Source: Rachycentron canadum (lineage: Eukaryota > Chordata > Actinopteri > Carangiformes > Rachycentridae). Taken from it: a stretch of DNA of 64,000 bases. This document shows positions 1 through 10,700 of the stretch, piece after piece (within the stretch, counting starts at the first letter, position 1; every line of letters begins with the position of its first letter). The stretch is from NCBI GenBank assembly GCA_038496675.1, contig CM076649.1:16127478-16191477 (forward strand), written 5' to 3'. The position numbers and the translations under genes were made by a program. The notes under the pieces are model-generated. The model was not told the origin of the DNA, searched no databases, and was given only the letters and a program-made list of their open reading frames with translations.

Positions 1-3000
1 TCAAAGCCACACAGCTTTCAAAGGCCACAATTTCAGATTGATGATAAAGGAAATGGAAAATTGGTACAAGCTGGCTTTTTCATATTATTTTCAGATAGGT
101 CTGCACTGAGATTTTGCTGTCTTCTTTTTAGTTTCTTTTGCAGAGGTAGTGCAGCTATACTGCTTTCTTATTTTTCTTTTAATTGTGATAATTATTATCT
201 ATCTATAATCCACTGAAATCATATTGTCAAGACAATGCAAACAAGCAGGATAACCACTTCAGCACTGAAGAACTAATTTGTATTCAGATGCATGTAAATC
301 CTGCGAGCCCAGAGGAGGGGAGAAAACCCCTTGTAATGAACTGGTGGATTCCGGGTCACACTTACAGATAAAAGGTGAAACAGAGGTCTCCTAGTGGGAA
401 AACTGTTCATTTCTGCACTGCAACAAAAAAGCAAATTGAGTCTTAATCAAGGCCACCGATCGTTAGTTAGTGCACTGAGATGCAAAGCACTAATACACAT
501 TGATTGTGAGGAGGGCAGTCAATTAAAAAAAGGTTTTCGATAACAAATGCAAATAGTATTCACAGAATACAAGGTCATTAATGAGAGACGGGCTGTTCAG
601 GCTTTCTGATACTTTTTAATAGTGTATTTAAAGAGAGGCACTTATCAGTAGGAATGAACTGTAATTTCGTGGCAGTTTCTAAGAAAGAAGAAAGAAACAC
701 CACTTTTAACTTTATCCTTGATTTTTTTTTTTTTTTTTCTAAATTTGCCCTTGTCTCAACTCCTGAAATATACTAGTAAGTCTCTACTTCCCCATCCAAC
801 ACAGTCCTCTTTCTTATCCGTTAATCCCTTCACCAAGGACTCTCTTTTTGGCTAACACCATCATAAGTGCCCAGTCTCTCCTTTTTTCCTTATAATCACT
901 GTATGATTTAACCCACTGCCACTAGCTTTTGCAGATGCAATCTGCCGTCTGATAATATCGTGGTTAGCTCCGTTTGAAGGTCAGAATTCACGGCACAATT
1001 AGCTAACCTCTATTTTGTCAGGAAACGTGGATCTACTGCATAATCTCACCCCGTAGAGAGCAAACAGACAGCTTGCACGCCACTTTTCAAAAGCATCGTA
1101 TAAATGCAAGGAGGTCGAAATGAATCACGCCTGTCTCTCAGTGGAGAGCAAGATAGGAAAGCAAAGAAACTACCTGTGTTGTAATGAAACTCTGCAAGAG
1201 TACATGGCATGACCCAGTGACCAACCATCAGACTAAAGCTAATACCAGTACACAGTGGGAGAGGATCTGTAGAGATCAGTGCACTAGAACTAATAAAATT
1301 CACATGAAAGCTCTGACAAGACGTAATAATATTTCTGCTGACAGCCAGTTCCCCATCTATCAAAACTGCTTTTTTACTTACTACCTCCACCGAGGAAATG
1401 ACTACAAAACAGGATGAAAAGCATTGTGCTGTGGCATGTACTATATCTTGGGTGGCTTGCTTGATGGAATTGGCTCAGCATGTATGTCATGTTGTGGGGA
1501 GTTTGAGGGATATAGGAGCGTAGCTTGGTTTGGTAAGAAGGCAGGCGAGATAAAGAGAAATGATGTGGCTCATCTTCTGTACCTGTATTCTATCAGCTCG
1601 CCACAGACTGCAGGTCCTGGCTGCAGAGATGAAAGACTCTCTGGAGGACAAGAGAGACGTTCGTGAGTCAGAAGGAAAATGGCATCCCACTTATTAAATG
1701 CCTGGAAACGTAATCCTACCCCCCTCCTCAGTTCTTGGGTCTGGACGTACTTATGAAAGCCCTGTCACTTTGGATAGTGGGTTAGGAGTCAGAAGTTCTC
1801 CACAGCACAGCGAACACTGAGCTGGCTGTTTCAAAGCAGATATGGCTCCTTGCCAGATTTCCCTGCTGCAGCCTAATTGGGGTCATGTTACAAGTCATTT
1901 TGTATGTGTAACTTTTAGAGATGGAATTAAACAATAGGAAATCCATGCCGAAAGCATATTGCTGATGGAGGCATGATCCTCCTTAAATTAATCTTTTAGA
2001 TTAAAGTACAGTGTATGTCATTTCTTCCCCTGTATGCAGTAGAATGACTTAACTTTAAATTAAAAGCCCTGGGATGAAGGAAGCAAGAAGAGAGACATAA
2101 CTGAGGATTACTTTATCATAGAGCAAGTCCATCGCTTGTGATTCAAGAGACAACAAAGGTGGATTTGAAGCGAGAAAAGCACAGACTTAATAAAAAGATA
2201 CTGTATGCTTGGTTAAAGAATGGACACATTACACACATCACTCTTGTGACGTTGTCGGCCAGAAGTACATGAACTTATCATCATTGTTTATTAATTTCAT
2301 TTTCCTACAACTAAGTGGCCCTCTCCTGTATTTTGAAAGCCTCTGCTGAAAACCTGAAATCAGTCTTTATCCAAAAACGAGCTTTCTCTGGTAAATACAT
2401 TAAAGTCATTTCCTTTGTCACAAACAGTTGGTGACATCAGGCAAAATATTAAGTCAGACAAGCGTCTAAACCACACAGAGCTGTGATGCTCGCCGCCTTT
2501 CAGGACTGGTGAGGGGCAAAGGGTGAAACTCATCACTGCTGTCTTTTCAAATATGCATTGACAGTGACTTAAAGAGACACTATCCTGACTGAACTGTATT
2601 TCAAATCAATTTCTTTTGTGCAGGGACCACATGCCCTTGTCCGTGTTCCTAGGTGTCTGTTCCGGCTCTCGGAGCGAGATGATGGTTTACACAGCGATGT
2701 GCAATCACTGGAATATTTCTTTTCATGGCTTATCTGCCCACAGCGGGAATCTGCACGGACCACGACTCAAGGCCCGGCTGTCTGCTTGCCTGTGTGCCAC
2801 AGCCTCCCCCTCCAATCCTGACCCAGCTCTCAGACAAACATCTCCATGGGAGCATGGGATGATTTATTCAGCACAACTTAGCAGCAGTGCAGAGATTTGT
2901 GAGTTAGTTAAACAAAGGTCTTTTATGGTCAACCACAAAGCCATAACAGCCTTTTTAACCTATAAAGCCAGCAAAGAATGACCAAAGGGGGCAGTGAATG

Positions 3001-5706
3001 ATGCATTACATTTCAAAAATGACCTTTCAAGTCTTGACCAGACACTTCACCGTAACTACAGGGAGAACTACGGAAAAAAGCACAGTCAAAGGGCCACACA
3101 AGTGTTTTAGTAAAATGTATTTACAACAAATGATCATGTATCACTTAAATCACTGCTGACCATCTAAAAAGGCCCGCTGTTGTATATTAGATTTTTGAAT
3201 GTTTGAAGGAAATACTGGAAAGGCCTCTAAAAACATATAAGAAGAAAACAATGTGAGGGAGGCACATCACTCTTCACTTAATGGGGAATTCATTGGGCAT
3301 AGGATGACACACCAAATATATTGGAAACCAGAAAAGAAAGGGTTATATGTTCCATCATGGGAGTATAACACCATGTGTGATATTCCATATGTGTAGTAAT
3401 ATAGATAAGACTGTGGTTTGGGGTGCCTTCTTAGCCTATACATATTTCTATACACACATACCCCTTCAAAGACACAACTCAGTACTTTCCATACTGAAAT
3501 CAATGGCTTCCTTAAATTTAAACTCAGCAGGAAAATGGCTCTGCAGTCTGATCATCTGGAAAATGCAAAGAGTGGGAATGCACCAGTATGACCTTTAACA
3601 TATTCAGTTTATTTAGACACTTGACATAATCACTCCCTAACTAACCTCACACTGAAAAAACAAACAAAAAACCCCCATGCAACCCCCCCGCACCTCAGCA
3701 TAAAAAGAGCTGCAGTCTACACATTGTTCAGCTACTGGAGGCTAGGAAGCTAGTTCACACTGCACCTGCTGGGCTACGGCTCTCTGGTCCTTCCCCCATC
3801 GCTCACTGTCCATCTCTCCAGGGACACAACAGCCACGGCCCCCAGCAGATCAGCAACCCCTTAGCCAGCTCTGTAGCATCCCAGAGCCTCCCTCATCTCA
3901 TCCCCAGCCCATTTATTTTCTTGGAAAGTGACAGTTTCAGGTTATACATATTGTGGCGTTAGTATTAAAGTCGTCCCCCTGCTTTATGTCCCACTGTTCT
4001 GAAAACAGATCTCTAGTAAGGCAGGCCAATGCACATTAATCACTGTATGAGGACTTAAGCTGCTGCAGCCCATATCCCTTTGAGTGGCCAGTTGGGAAGA
4101 CAACGTGGCTCTCAGATTGATTTTCACAGAACAAACACAGAGACAGACAAAATGAAAGAGAGAGACTGGAAGCAAAGGTAATATGGGATCAAAGCAGAAG
4201 CTGATGTAGCACATACGCCAAATCAAATTGATGCCGTTGAGCTTTGCTGCAACCTTTACTTGAATTGAAGCGCAAGCAGCTAATACAGCATGCACACCAC
4301 GACATGTTAAATGTGTGTGCAATATCCCCCCAAGAACCGTGCATACTGTGTAACACGCACAAACACAGAGTAGGGACCAACATACGTTATCTGTCTAGAC
4401 ACATCACTCTCAGTTAACATTGTTTGGGTCAGCAAGGACGTCCCAGACCATCCCAAACAGGCAGAAACCCTGAGCCTCGAGCCCCTTCAGGCAAAATCAC
4501 TCCCCACTGACCGGCTGCACTGTCCTTGTCAGCCTCCTAAATAACAAAATAACCTCCAGAATAATTCAATTGTTTTGCTCACAGCCGGAAAATGCTCAAA
4601 CAGCTGTTACAATGAGAATGCCATTTCCTCCTGGCAAACAGCATATCATGTAACAATAGACAAATATTTGGCTATAAAAGAAAAGAGTCACAGGAGAGCT
4701 AAGCGTCTTTGTACACTGTTGTTGAGCTGTTGCCTGCAAGTGTGAATAACAGTCTAGAGTAGGTTACAGGGAAGAAATAGGAGGAAATGTGTATGTTGTG
4801 TACCTAAATACTGGGCCCCTGTCTCTTATAACGGAAATCTATGGAGTGGATCTGAAATGCTGCTAAATGCTGAAGTATTGCTCATCTTGGGGGTAATATC
4901 TGCATCCCGCAGTTCCAGGAGTTGAAAGCTTTAGATATAATGTGGTCTATGTTTTAGATACACATCCGCTGAAAGTCAAAGGTTTTGTTTATCTGTCAAT
5001 TATGCTAATAGGGACCCTGTGATGTGGCTGAGAGGGATTGTTTTCCATTATGATAAAGATTCACTAGCAAATAGGAAAGGCGCATTGAAGATACTACGGT
5101 ATAATTTCACATGGCAGGAGATGAACCTCACAGCAGATTCAGTGCACTGCCTGCACTGAAAAGAAATGGAGCGAATGAAAACAGAATTGAATTCCTCTGA
5201 AAAACAGAAAGAATAAAAGGGCTAGAAAATGTATTATAATAAACACTGGAATAAAAGAAAAGTTTGGGGCTTCCAGCTGCAAACATGCAGAGTAGAAAAC
5301 AGTCTATTTAAATTAGTCTGCTCTGTCAGCCGCTGCTCAGTCGATCTAAAAAGAAGAAATTTATTGTTTTTTTGTTTTGTCTTTTTTTTTTTTAACTGCA
5401 ATCGATGTAATTTAGGTGTTCATTCATCAATGAAACTCCATATCAAATAACAACAGAGCGCATTACACACCTGCTGTCACGTCACATTTAATCACAACGC
5501 CACAAACCTCCATCACAACTGGATCCCTCTGCTGAAATATATGCATGTCTCTGCTCAAGATGAGCTGCTTGTATTGCACAGCCACAACCACAGTGTGTTC
5601 TGACCTTCTTTAGGAGTGATGGAGAGCCTCGCACCATAATATATGTCCCCCCAGACACACACTCACTCACTCACTCAATCACACTATGAGGTTGGGGCAG
5701 ACTTAC
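1..5706 (-). other. Cadherin intron 2 (5' part; continues off the left edge)
   Basis: At least 5.7 kb of intron following the GTAAGT donor at 5706-5701. I looked for the next cadherin exon, which should encode the rest of the prodomain up to the furin site, and saw none on the minus strand. Contents are mostly AT-rich. A T-tract lies at 722-738 and an imperfect ACTC repeat at about 5657-5682. Two blocks are more balanced in composition: about 2600-2860 and about 3715-3950. A large intron 2 is usual for cdh2 and cdh4 in vertebrates and is often rich in enhancers. Confidence 0.75.
2600..2860. promoter_or_regulatory. Candidate conserved non-coding block in intron 2
   Basis: A block of balanced GC content with several CpGs (for example CTCTCGGAGCGAG near 2670 and TGCACGGACCACGACTC near 2752) between AT-rich flanks. 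Open frames cross it on both strands but none resembles a known protein or the missing cadherin exons. A pyrimidine-rich stretch ending in GTGCAG at about 2623 looks like a plus-strand acceptor, but no matching exon is evident. Enhancer status is a guess from composition and position. Confidence 0.25.
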
Positions 5707-5818
5707 CTTTGAGAATGCTCTGGCCGTGCAGTACGTCTCTAGAGACAATCACTGTGTAGAAGTTCTGGGAGAAGCCTGGTCTGCATGGGGGTTTAAGGGG
5801 CTGGCCTGCCTTACTCCC
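5707..5818 (-). CDS. cdh2: Classical cadherin coding exon 2 (start of prodomain)
   Basis: On the minus strand a pyrimidine-rich acceptor (TTTATTCCTCAG, ending at 5819) precedes 112 bp, and the donor GTAAGT follows at 5706-5701. Continuing phase 0 from exon 1, it gives 37 codons plus one base. The peptide starts GSKAGQPLKPP, then CRPGF at codons 12-16, YTVIVSRDV at 21-29 and HGQSILK at 31-37. The split last codon begins with G, allowing the usual V of the L-x-V-x-F prodomain motif. This is the N-terminal strand of the cadherin prodomain, which keeps the precursor non-adhesive until furin-type cleavage. By my recollection, 112 bp, phase 1 and the Cys at codon 12 are what mammalian N-cadherin exon 2 has; E-cadherin exon 2 is 115 bp. 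The class is secure, but the paralogue (cdh2 against cdh4) is inferred from a short peptide. No exon 3 was found downstream to the left edge. Confidence 0.92.
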
Positions 5819-7030
5819 CTGAGGAATAAAATGAGACAGCCTGTTAAGCATTGGCAAATTGACTTGCAGCCACAGGGTTACAAGCTGATCTCACAGCCTT
5901 TTCAGACTGTTATTGAACCTCACAGTCTCTCTGGCTACAGTGAGTGATTTGCTTCAGAGTGCAGCAAGTTGCACTCATCCACATCTCAGAACACCTGCTT
6001 TAAACCACTGTAGTGAAACATCAGGTCGCATAGAAGGGAGTCAATGAATTATTCTAATGATGGCAATCATCATTAAATCATCATGACAGACAGTGTTGTC
6101 ATCGTCATATGTTGATTATTGTAAACACTGACATAAGTGGTGATTATTACAGTAATGAGAACTGTTAGCAGGACATGTTTGACCTAAACATTCAGTTTAT
6201 TCTTCACGCTGATCAAAGCATGAGAGCAAGAGACACACAGAGAATCTGTAAGTGCTAAAACAGCTGAAACGGGTTGGAGTACACTGCTGATAGTAGCATA
6301 GTTGCAGACACACAGTATCCAGCAGACTTTTCCATTCTCCCCAGAATGCACCTGCAGCAAACCACTTCATTCTCTTCATGCTTTTTATAAGGAAAATATT
6401 TATGCTTTGTCTTGCATAATTTAGGCAATTCAATAAATCCCAGACTGCATCAGCAAAGCTCAACAAACTACTACATGTGCAGATGTTAGGAAAATAGGGC
6501 TAATTACAGTCAACTCTTCTCCCGAGTTTGCAGATAAAGTAAACTAAGTTATTGTTCATTTTCCCCTTAAATCAACCTCCACAAAGCAAGCGCGAAACAA
6601 AATCACCGAGTCGTCGGCTGATACATGTAACCCAGAAATCCAGATAAGGAGAAATGACAATGCGTAAACGTGCGTAAACGAAGTTGATGGCAGCCAACAC
6701 AGCGAGGAGCCGCTCCAGACCGCTGTCCTCTGCAATAATGCACTTCCATGCATTTGGGCGAGGGGAGCGGGGAAGCGAATGAACGGAGTTGTCATTGACT
6801 TTCTTCGCCACACTTGACAAAAATATTCTCGACCTAAACGCCGCCGTAGTGAGCTCGATTACACGCGTGCTGTTGCCCCTGGCGCAACACTGCGGGGAGA
6901 AAGTAGCCTGAGCATCTCACAGCCACTTTCGATGGCTCATGCAGGCGCTGCAAAGCCCAAGCACTACGGCAGTGCAGCACTTCCTCACTACTGTTAGCCC
7001 AAAAGACCTGAAGAAATGAACTCATCTTAC
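5819..7030 (-). other. Cadherin intron 1
   Basis: A 1,212 bp phase-0 intron bounded by GTAAGA on the exon 1 side and a TTTATTCCTCAG acceptor on the exon 2 side. The part next to exon 1 (about 6560-7030) is CpG-rich and continues the promoter island. It contains an exact tandem of the 10-mer TGCGTAAACG at 6661-6680. The part next to exon 2 is AT-rich and unremarkable. The short open frames within it on either strand have no recognisable product. Confidence 0.8.
6661..6680. promoter_or_regulatory. Tandem duplicate of a forkhead-like 10-mer in intron 1
   Basis: TGCGTAAACG is repeated exactly twice, back to back, 350 bp inside intron 1 within the CpG-rich island. The core GTAAACG differs by one base from the forkhead consensus GTAAACA. 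That it binds a forkhead factor is inference; the duplication is directly visible. Confidence 0.4.
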
Positions 7031-7084
7031 CGAGGATGCGCCCACAAGTATTGTGCACGCCAAGATGACGCAGCCAACGTTCAT
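7031..7084 (-). CDS. cdh2: Classical cadherin coding exon 1 (signal peptide), partial gene
   Basis: Read on the minus strand, the ATG at 7084-7082 opens 18 codons, MNVGCVILACTILVGASS, followed by a donor GTAAGA at 7030-7025. The peptide is a typical secretory signal: short polar start, hydrophobic core VILACTILVG, small residues at the end. The ATG has A at -3. The exon ends in phase 0, as exon 1 of classical cadherins does, and it joins in frame to the cadherin prodomain exon at 5818-5707. The protein would be a single-pass calcium-dependent cell adhesion molecule, delivered to the plasma membrane after removal of signal and propeptide. I favour N-cadherin (cdh2) because the next exon has S-R-D-V and H-G-Q motifs at the N-cadherin spacing; cdh4 is the alternative. 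A longer overlapping frame from an ATG at 7274 is out of frame and probably upstream of the transcription start. The gene continues beyond the left edge. Confidence 0.85.
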
Positions 7085-7420
7085 CTTTGCAAAGCGTTAG
7101 GAAAAGAAAGGGGGGAGAGCTGAGTCGTCTTCGCCAAAAAAAACACCTCAGTAATTCCCGGAGCTGTGTTTCTTCTTCTCGGATGCTGAGCGAGAGACCG
7201 TCCCTACTTGTCTGGCGCAAAAGTGCCGCTGAGGCAGAGATGCTGCGCTCCGTCCAGAGGAAGCCGGTGCCCATTGGATAACAGCGTCACTACAACCCCT
7301 CCTACCGCACAGAGGAGCGGGCATGGCAGTGTGCACAGCCTGTGGCTCCCAGTGGCTCCCAGTGGCTCCCTGTGACGATGCCCCGCACACTTCTGGGACC
7401 TATTGGTAGAAAAACGCATT
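7085..7420 (-). promoter_or_regulatory. Cadherin promoter and 5' UTR, CpG-rich, TATA-less
   Basis: Sequence just upstream of the cadherin start codon on the minus strand. It is the most CpG-dense stretch near the gene (with about 6560-7030), as expected for a vertebrate CpG-island promoter. On the minus strand CCAAT boxes occur at 7277-7273 (ATCCAATGGG) and 7406-7402. E2F-like TTTTGCGCC and TTTTGGCG motifs lie between the first CCAAT box and the ATG. No TATA box is visible. If the first CCAAT box sits at its usual 60-100 bp distance, transcription starts near 7180-7215 and the 5' UTR is about 100-130 nt. That start is inferred. A 10 bp unit, GTGGCTCCCA, is repeated three times at 7342-7370. 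Confidence 0.6.
7342..7370. repeat. 10 bp tandem repeat in the cadherin promoter, three copies
   Basis: The unit GTGGCTCCCA occurs as three head-to-tail copies, the last incomplete, between the two CCAAT boxes. The spacing equals about one helical turn, so any bound factor would be placed on the same face. It may equally be simple slippage. Confidence 0.85.
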
Positions 7421-7750
7421 TTCCAGGCTATTTAGATTCATATTTTGACTTCAGATGAAGCAAAGGCGGGTCTGACGGTGTGAGTGACAACCTACCATCC
7501 GAATCGCTTCATGTGTCCATCAGCTAACTGGTCTATTGGAGTCTATTTCACACCCCAGTTACCCCCTCTGCCCCTGATCCATGGTATAAGAACGGCAAGA
7601 GCTGCAGAGCTATTAGCTTTTTATTAAAGCTGCTGTGATAAACCACTGCGGGATAAGACTCTGATGGTTAAACGTAAGGTTCAAATGAAATGGGATCCAA
7701 TGAATCATTACCTGTGTGATGATGATTGATCCAACTGTCAGTTTTCACAT
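7421..7750. promoter_or_regulatory. Proximal upstream region of the cadherin gene
   Basis: Balanced composition with scattered CpGs, another inverted CCAAT (CTATTGGAG near 7535), and AT-rich homeodomain-type cores (TTATTAAAGC near 7621; TGATGATGATTGAT near 7718). It separates the CpG island from AT-rich desert that starts near 7750. No open frame is convincing. A proximal enhancer is plausible but unproven. Confidence 0.3.
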
Positions 7751-10700
7751 TTTTTTTATTGTAACAAGTAAATACTTTGTTACCAATGTGAGATCATTCA
7801 GTTCATTGTTATATTCCACGTCTATCCAAGGAAAACAAGACTATATATATATATAAAATTATAAATTTATATCTTTTTAAATTCGTGATAAAACTTAAAG
7901 AAAAAATATAATAGGCACATACAATTACATTTTCAGTGCTTTAAATATTAAGTTGTTTCAATTTAATAATGTTGACATTTCCACAGCCTCAGATCAGTGC
8001 CTCAATTTCCATATCTGAGAGGTCATGACAATTTAATCCCATCAGAAGGAATAGGACAGTATTTCAGTGTCAATCAGCAAAGCCCAGTGCCCGCCCCTGT
8101 CACTGCCACTCACTCTACTGCTTTACTTTCACTACTAACTCCTTCTATTTTTTTAAAGCACCTCGAAACAGTGTGGTTTTTTTTTTTTTTTCAGTTTCTT
8201 TCCTTTAAATGGTGTCTTCAAAATAAACTGCTTGGGGCTGATAATTAAGAAGTACTTCTTGTCTAGTTGACTACAGCTCAGTGGGTGTTTCTGTCCAGAG
8301 GGCAGGATTTTTTAAGGCCAGAAATATCAGCAATACACCCCACTCATCTCTCTTCAGGGCACCGCGGTGCTGCTGTTTTTATTACACCCTGGAAAACTTG
8401 GCAGAGGAACTGTGAGGCAAAGGATTTAAAACTTGCCTTGTACAATAAACAATGACTTTAATAAATAACATCACGTTTGTATTAGATACTGTCATTTTGT
8501 CACATGGAAGCAGCTCCTGACAGAAAAAAGGGTTAAGAGGAGGGGAAAAAAAGCTCCAAGAAAATGTCTGAATGTGCTGAAAATGGCACGTCCTCCAGTG
8601 AAAAAGACCTTCCGGCAGTCCTGCGATATTTCCTGTCAAGCAGAACTTAGAGAGGACCATGCACATGCTGTTGTAGCTGGTAACTTCACAGTACAGTGAA
8701 TGCAGTGGCCATCCCTCTCTGTCTTCATTACACACTCAAACATATCAGCTCATCTCTCTTTATGCTCATATTTTCTCATTGTCGCGGTTCTTGAACATAC
8801 ATCCCTCCCCCCACCATCCCTCATCTGCCACTGCAGCACAAACTCAATGATATTCATGAAATTATTGTTTTTCTGAATTAGTGCCCTGAAGAAGGTGTCC
8901 AACTGATTCTCTGCTCAGTAAATTCTGCGAGGCTCGAAGGTAGCCTGCCAGTTTCAGAACACAAGTAAATTATTCCTCTCAAGTATTGAGCATTTCTGCC
9001 TAAAAAAATACCATCTGGGCACTTGACGTGGATTAGTTTAAGGCTGTGCTGAATTATTAAACAAATCTCACAAAATGGGTCCCTGTTCTGTTGTTATATG
9101 GGGAAAAAAGTTACTGAACACCTTTCTATAGAGAAGCTATATGTTTATCAAGCATCTTTCAATTTCTTTGTTCTCTGTCCAAAATGGCTTTAGAGATGTT
9201 ACTTTCATTCATGAATTGTGTTTTGGGATCTGCATATTTACAACAGCACAGTTTTTTTTATCTATGACCAAGGCACAAATTTTGTAAGAGCCCATTGGGG
9301 GTTTAATGATCCTGTTTACATAAATTAGGAAACCAGTACATGATCTGATACCAATGGAATCATTAGGGAAGAATTTTAACTTACTTAAGATTCATTTCCA
9401 TGATACACTTGTTTCTCTATCAGTCGCAGCATAGTTCCACCCACTGTTTAAGTGAGCTTTGGATAATTGGTGTCTCTCAGTCAGGCAACATATCAGTAGC
9501 TCTGATCCTTTTGAGAAGTGGTTTCAAGCAACATGTGCTCAAAGTGTGTCTCATTGTACTTCATGGAGGGAGAGGCTGTTTTAGGTGACAATGTTATTTT
9601 CTGGTTATAATGTTTTTGTAAACTGTAACTGTAAACTGGGTGTGGACCCATCAGACAGGTCACCAAAACCACATTTCACTGGTTAGTTAGACTGAGTTAT
9701 TATATCATAACCAACACAGTCAAACTTGTAGTTGAATGCATTTTTTGTCAATTTAAATCAGTTTAAATATCATTTACATTAAAATCTGTTATCCTGAAAA
9801 AAATTAAATCAATCCATTTGAGTCTATTAAACTACACTTTGAGAGGCAGATGAATCAAAGTATTACAGAAGCTATTTTTGGTCTATTCCAAATTCAGCAC
9901 TGTGCCAAATTTCAGTTTTACAATAGCTTATAGGTGTTGATTGCTTTTATTTTAGTGCCATTATTGAGAGTCAGATTTAGTTCAGTTCAGTCAGTTAGGA
10001 GGCATTTCACAGCTCTGAGCCTGTGTTATGTGTTATTAAAAAGGTTCACGTTTATTGATGAAAATCCCATTAGTTTGTATGTTTTGTACCATCAGGTAAC
10101 ATGGATGGCTGCCACACAATCATCCATGTGATCCATGTGATGCTGTAACTGCCAGAACCTCCAGTCTAATAATATAAATAATGTTGGTATTTTTTTAGAG
10201 GCCACTTTGTTTGTTTATGCTACTTTGTTTATGCCTGCCAACTCATTACTATTATGAAGTCTGTCAAGCAGATGAAAGAAGTAGATCAAATAGGAACCCA
10301 CAGACTCGATATCATGCCTGAACAGTTAATTACGAGGTCTACTCTATACATCATGTCATTCCTATAAACACAGAGTGAGACGGGATCTGTACATGTGAAC
10401 TCTCTTTTGAACAGATGTATTCAGGAGGTGTAAAAGCCACACAGAGTTCATCACCACTGCGCTCGCAGAGGTGCCACTGATGACGCAACTATTGCAACAT
10501 GACAACTGCGCAGCGAAGAAGTGCGACTGTGCTTTCGATATGAAACTTTCCTCCTTGCTGACCAAGGAGAAAACTTCACAGGAATTTTCAGAGTTATGTG
10601 ACAGCATAGTGAAATCAACAAACCTCTCCTGGTTCATTTACTTTCTCAGAATGAGGAGAGGAAAGGATTTTAAAACTGTGTTGTGCTACAAAGCCTTTCA

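Noticed and set aside
2616..2981. 121-codon plus-strand frame in intron 2 with an acceptor-like sequence before it
   Set aside because: Antisense to the cadherin, no homology that I recognise, two plus-strand frames and one minus-strand frame are open at once.
6834..7274. 146-codon open frame on the minus strand across the cadherin exon 1
   Set aside because: It is in a different frame from the signal peptide, its ATG overlaps the CCAAT box and probably precedes the transcription start, and the peptide shows no domain. It is open because the region is GC-rich.
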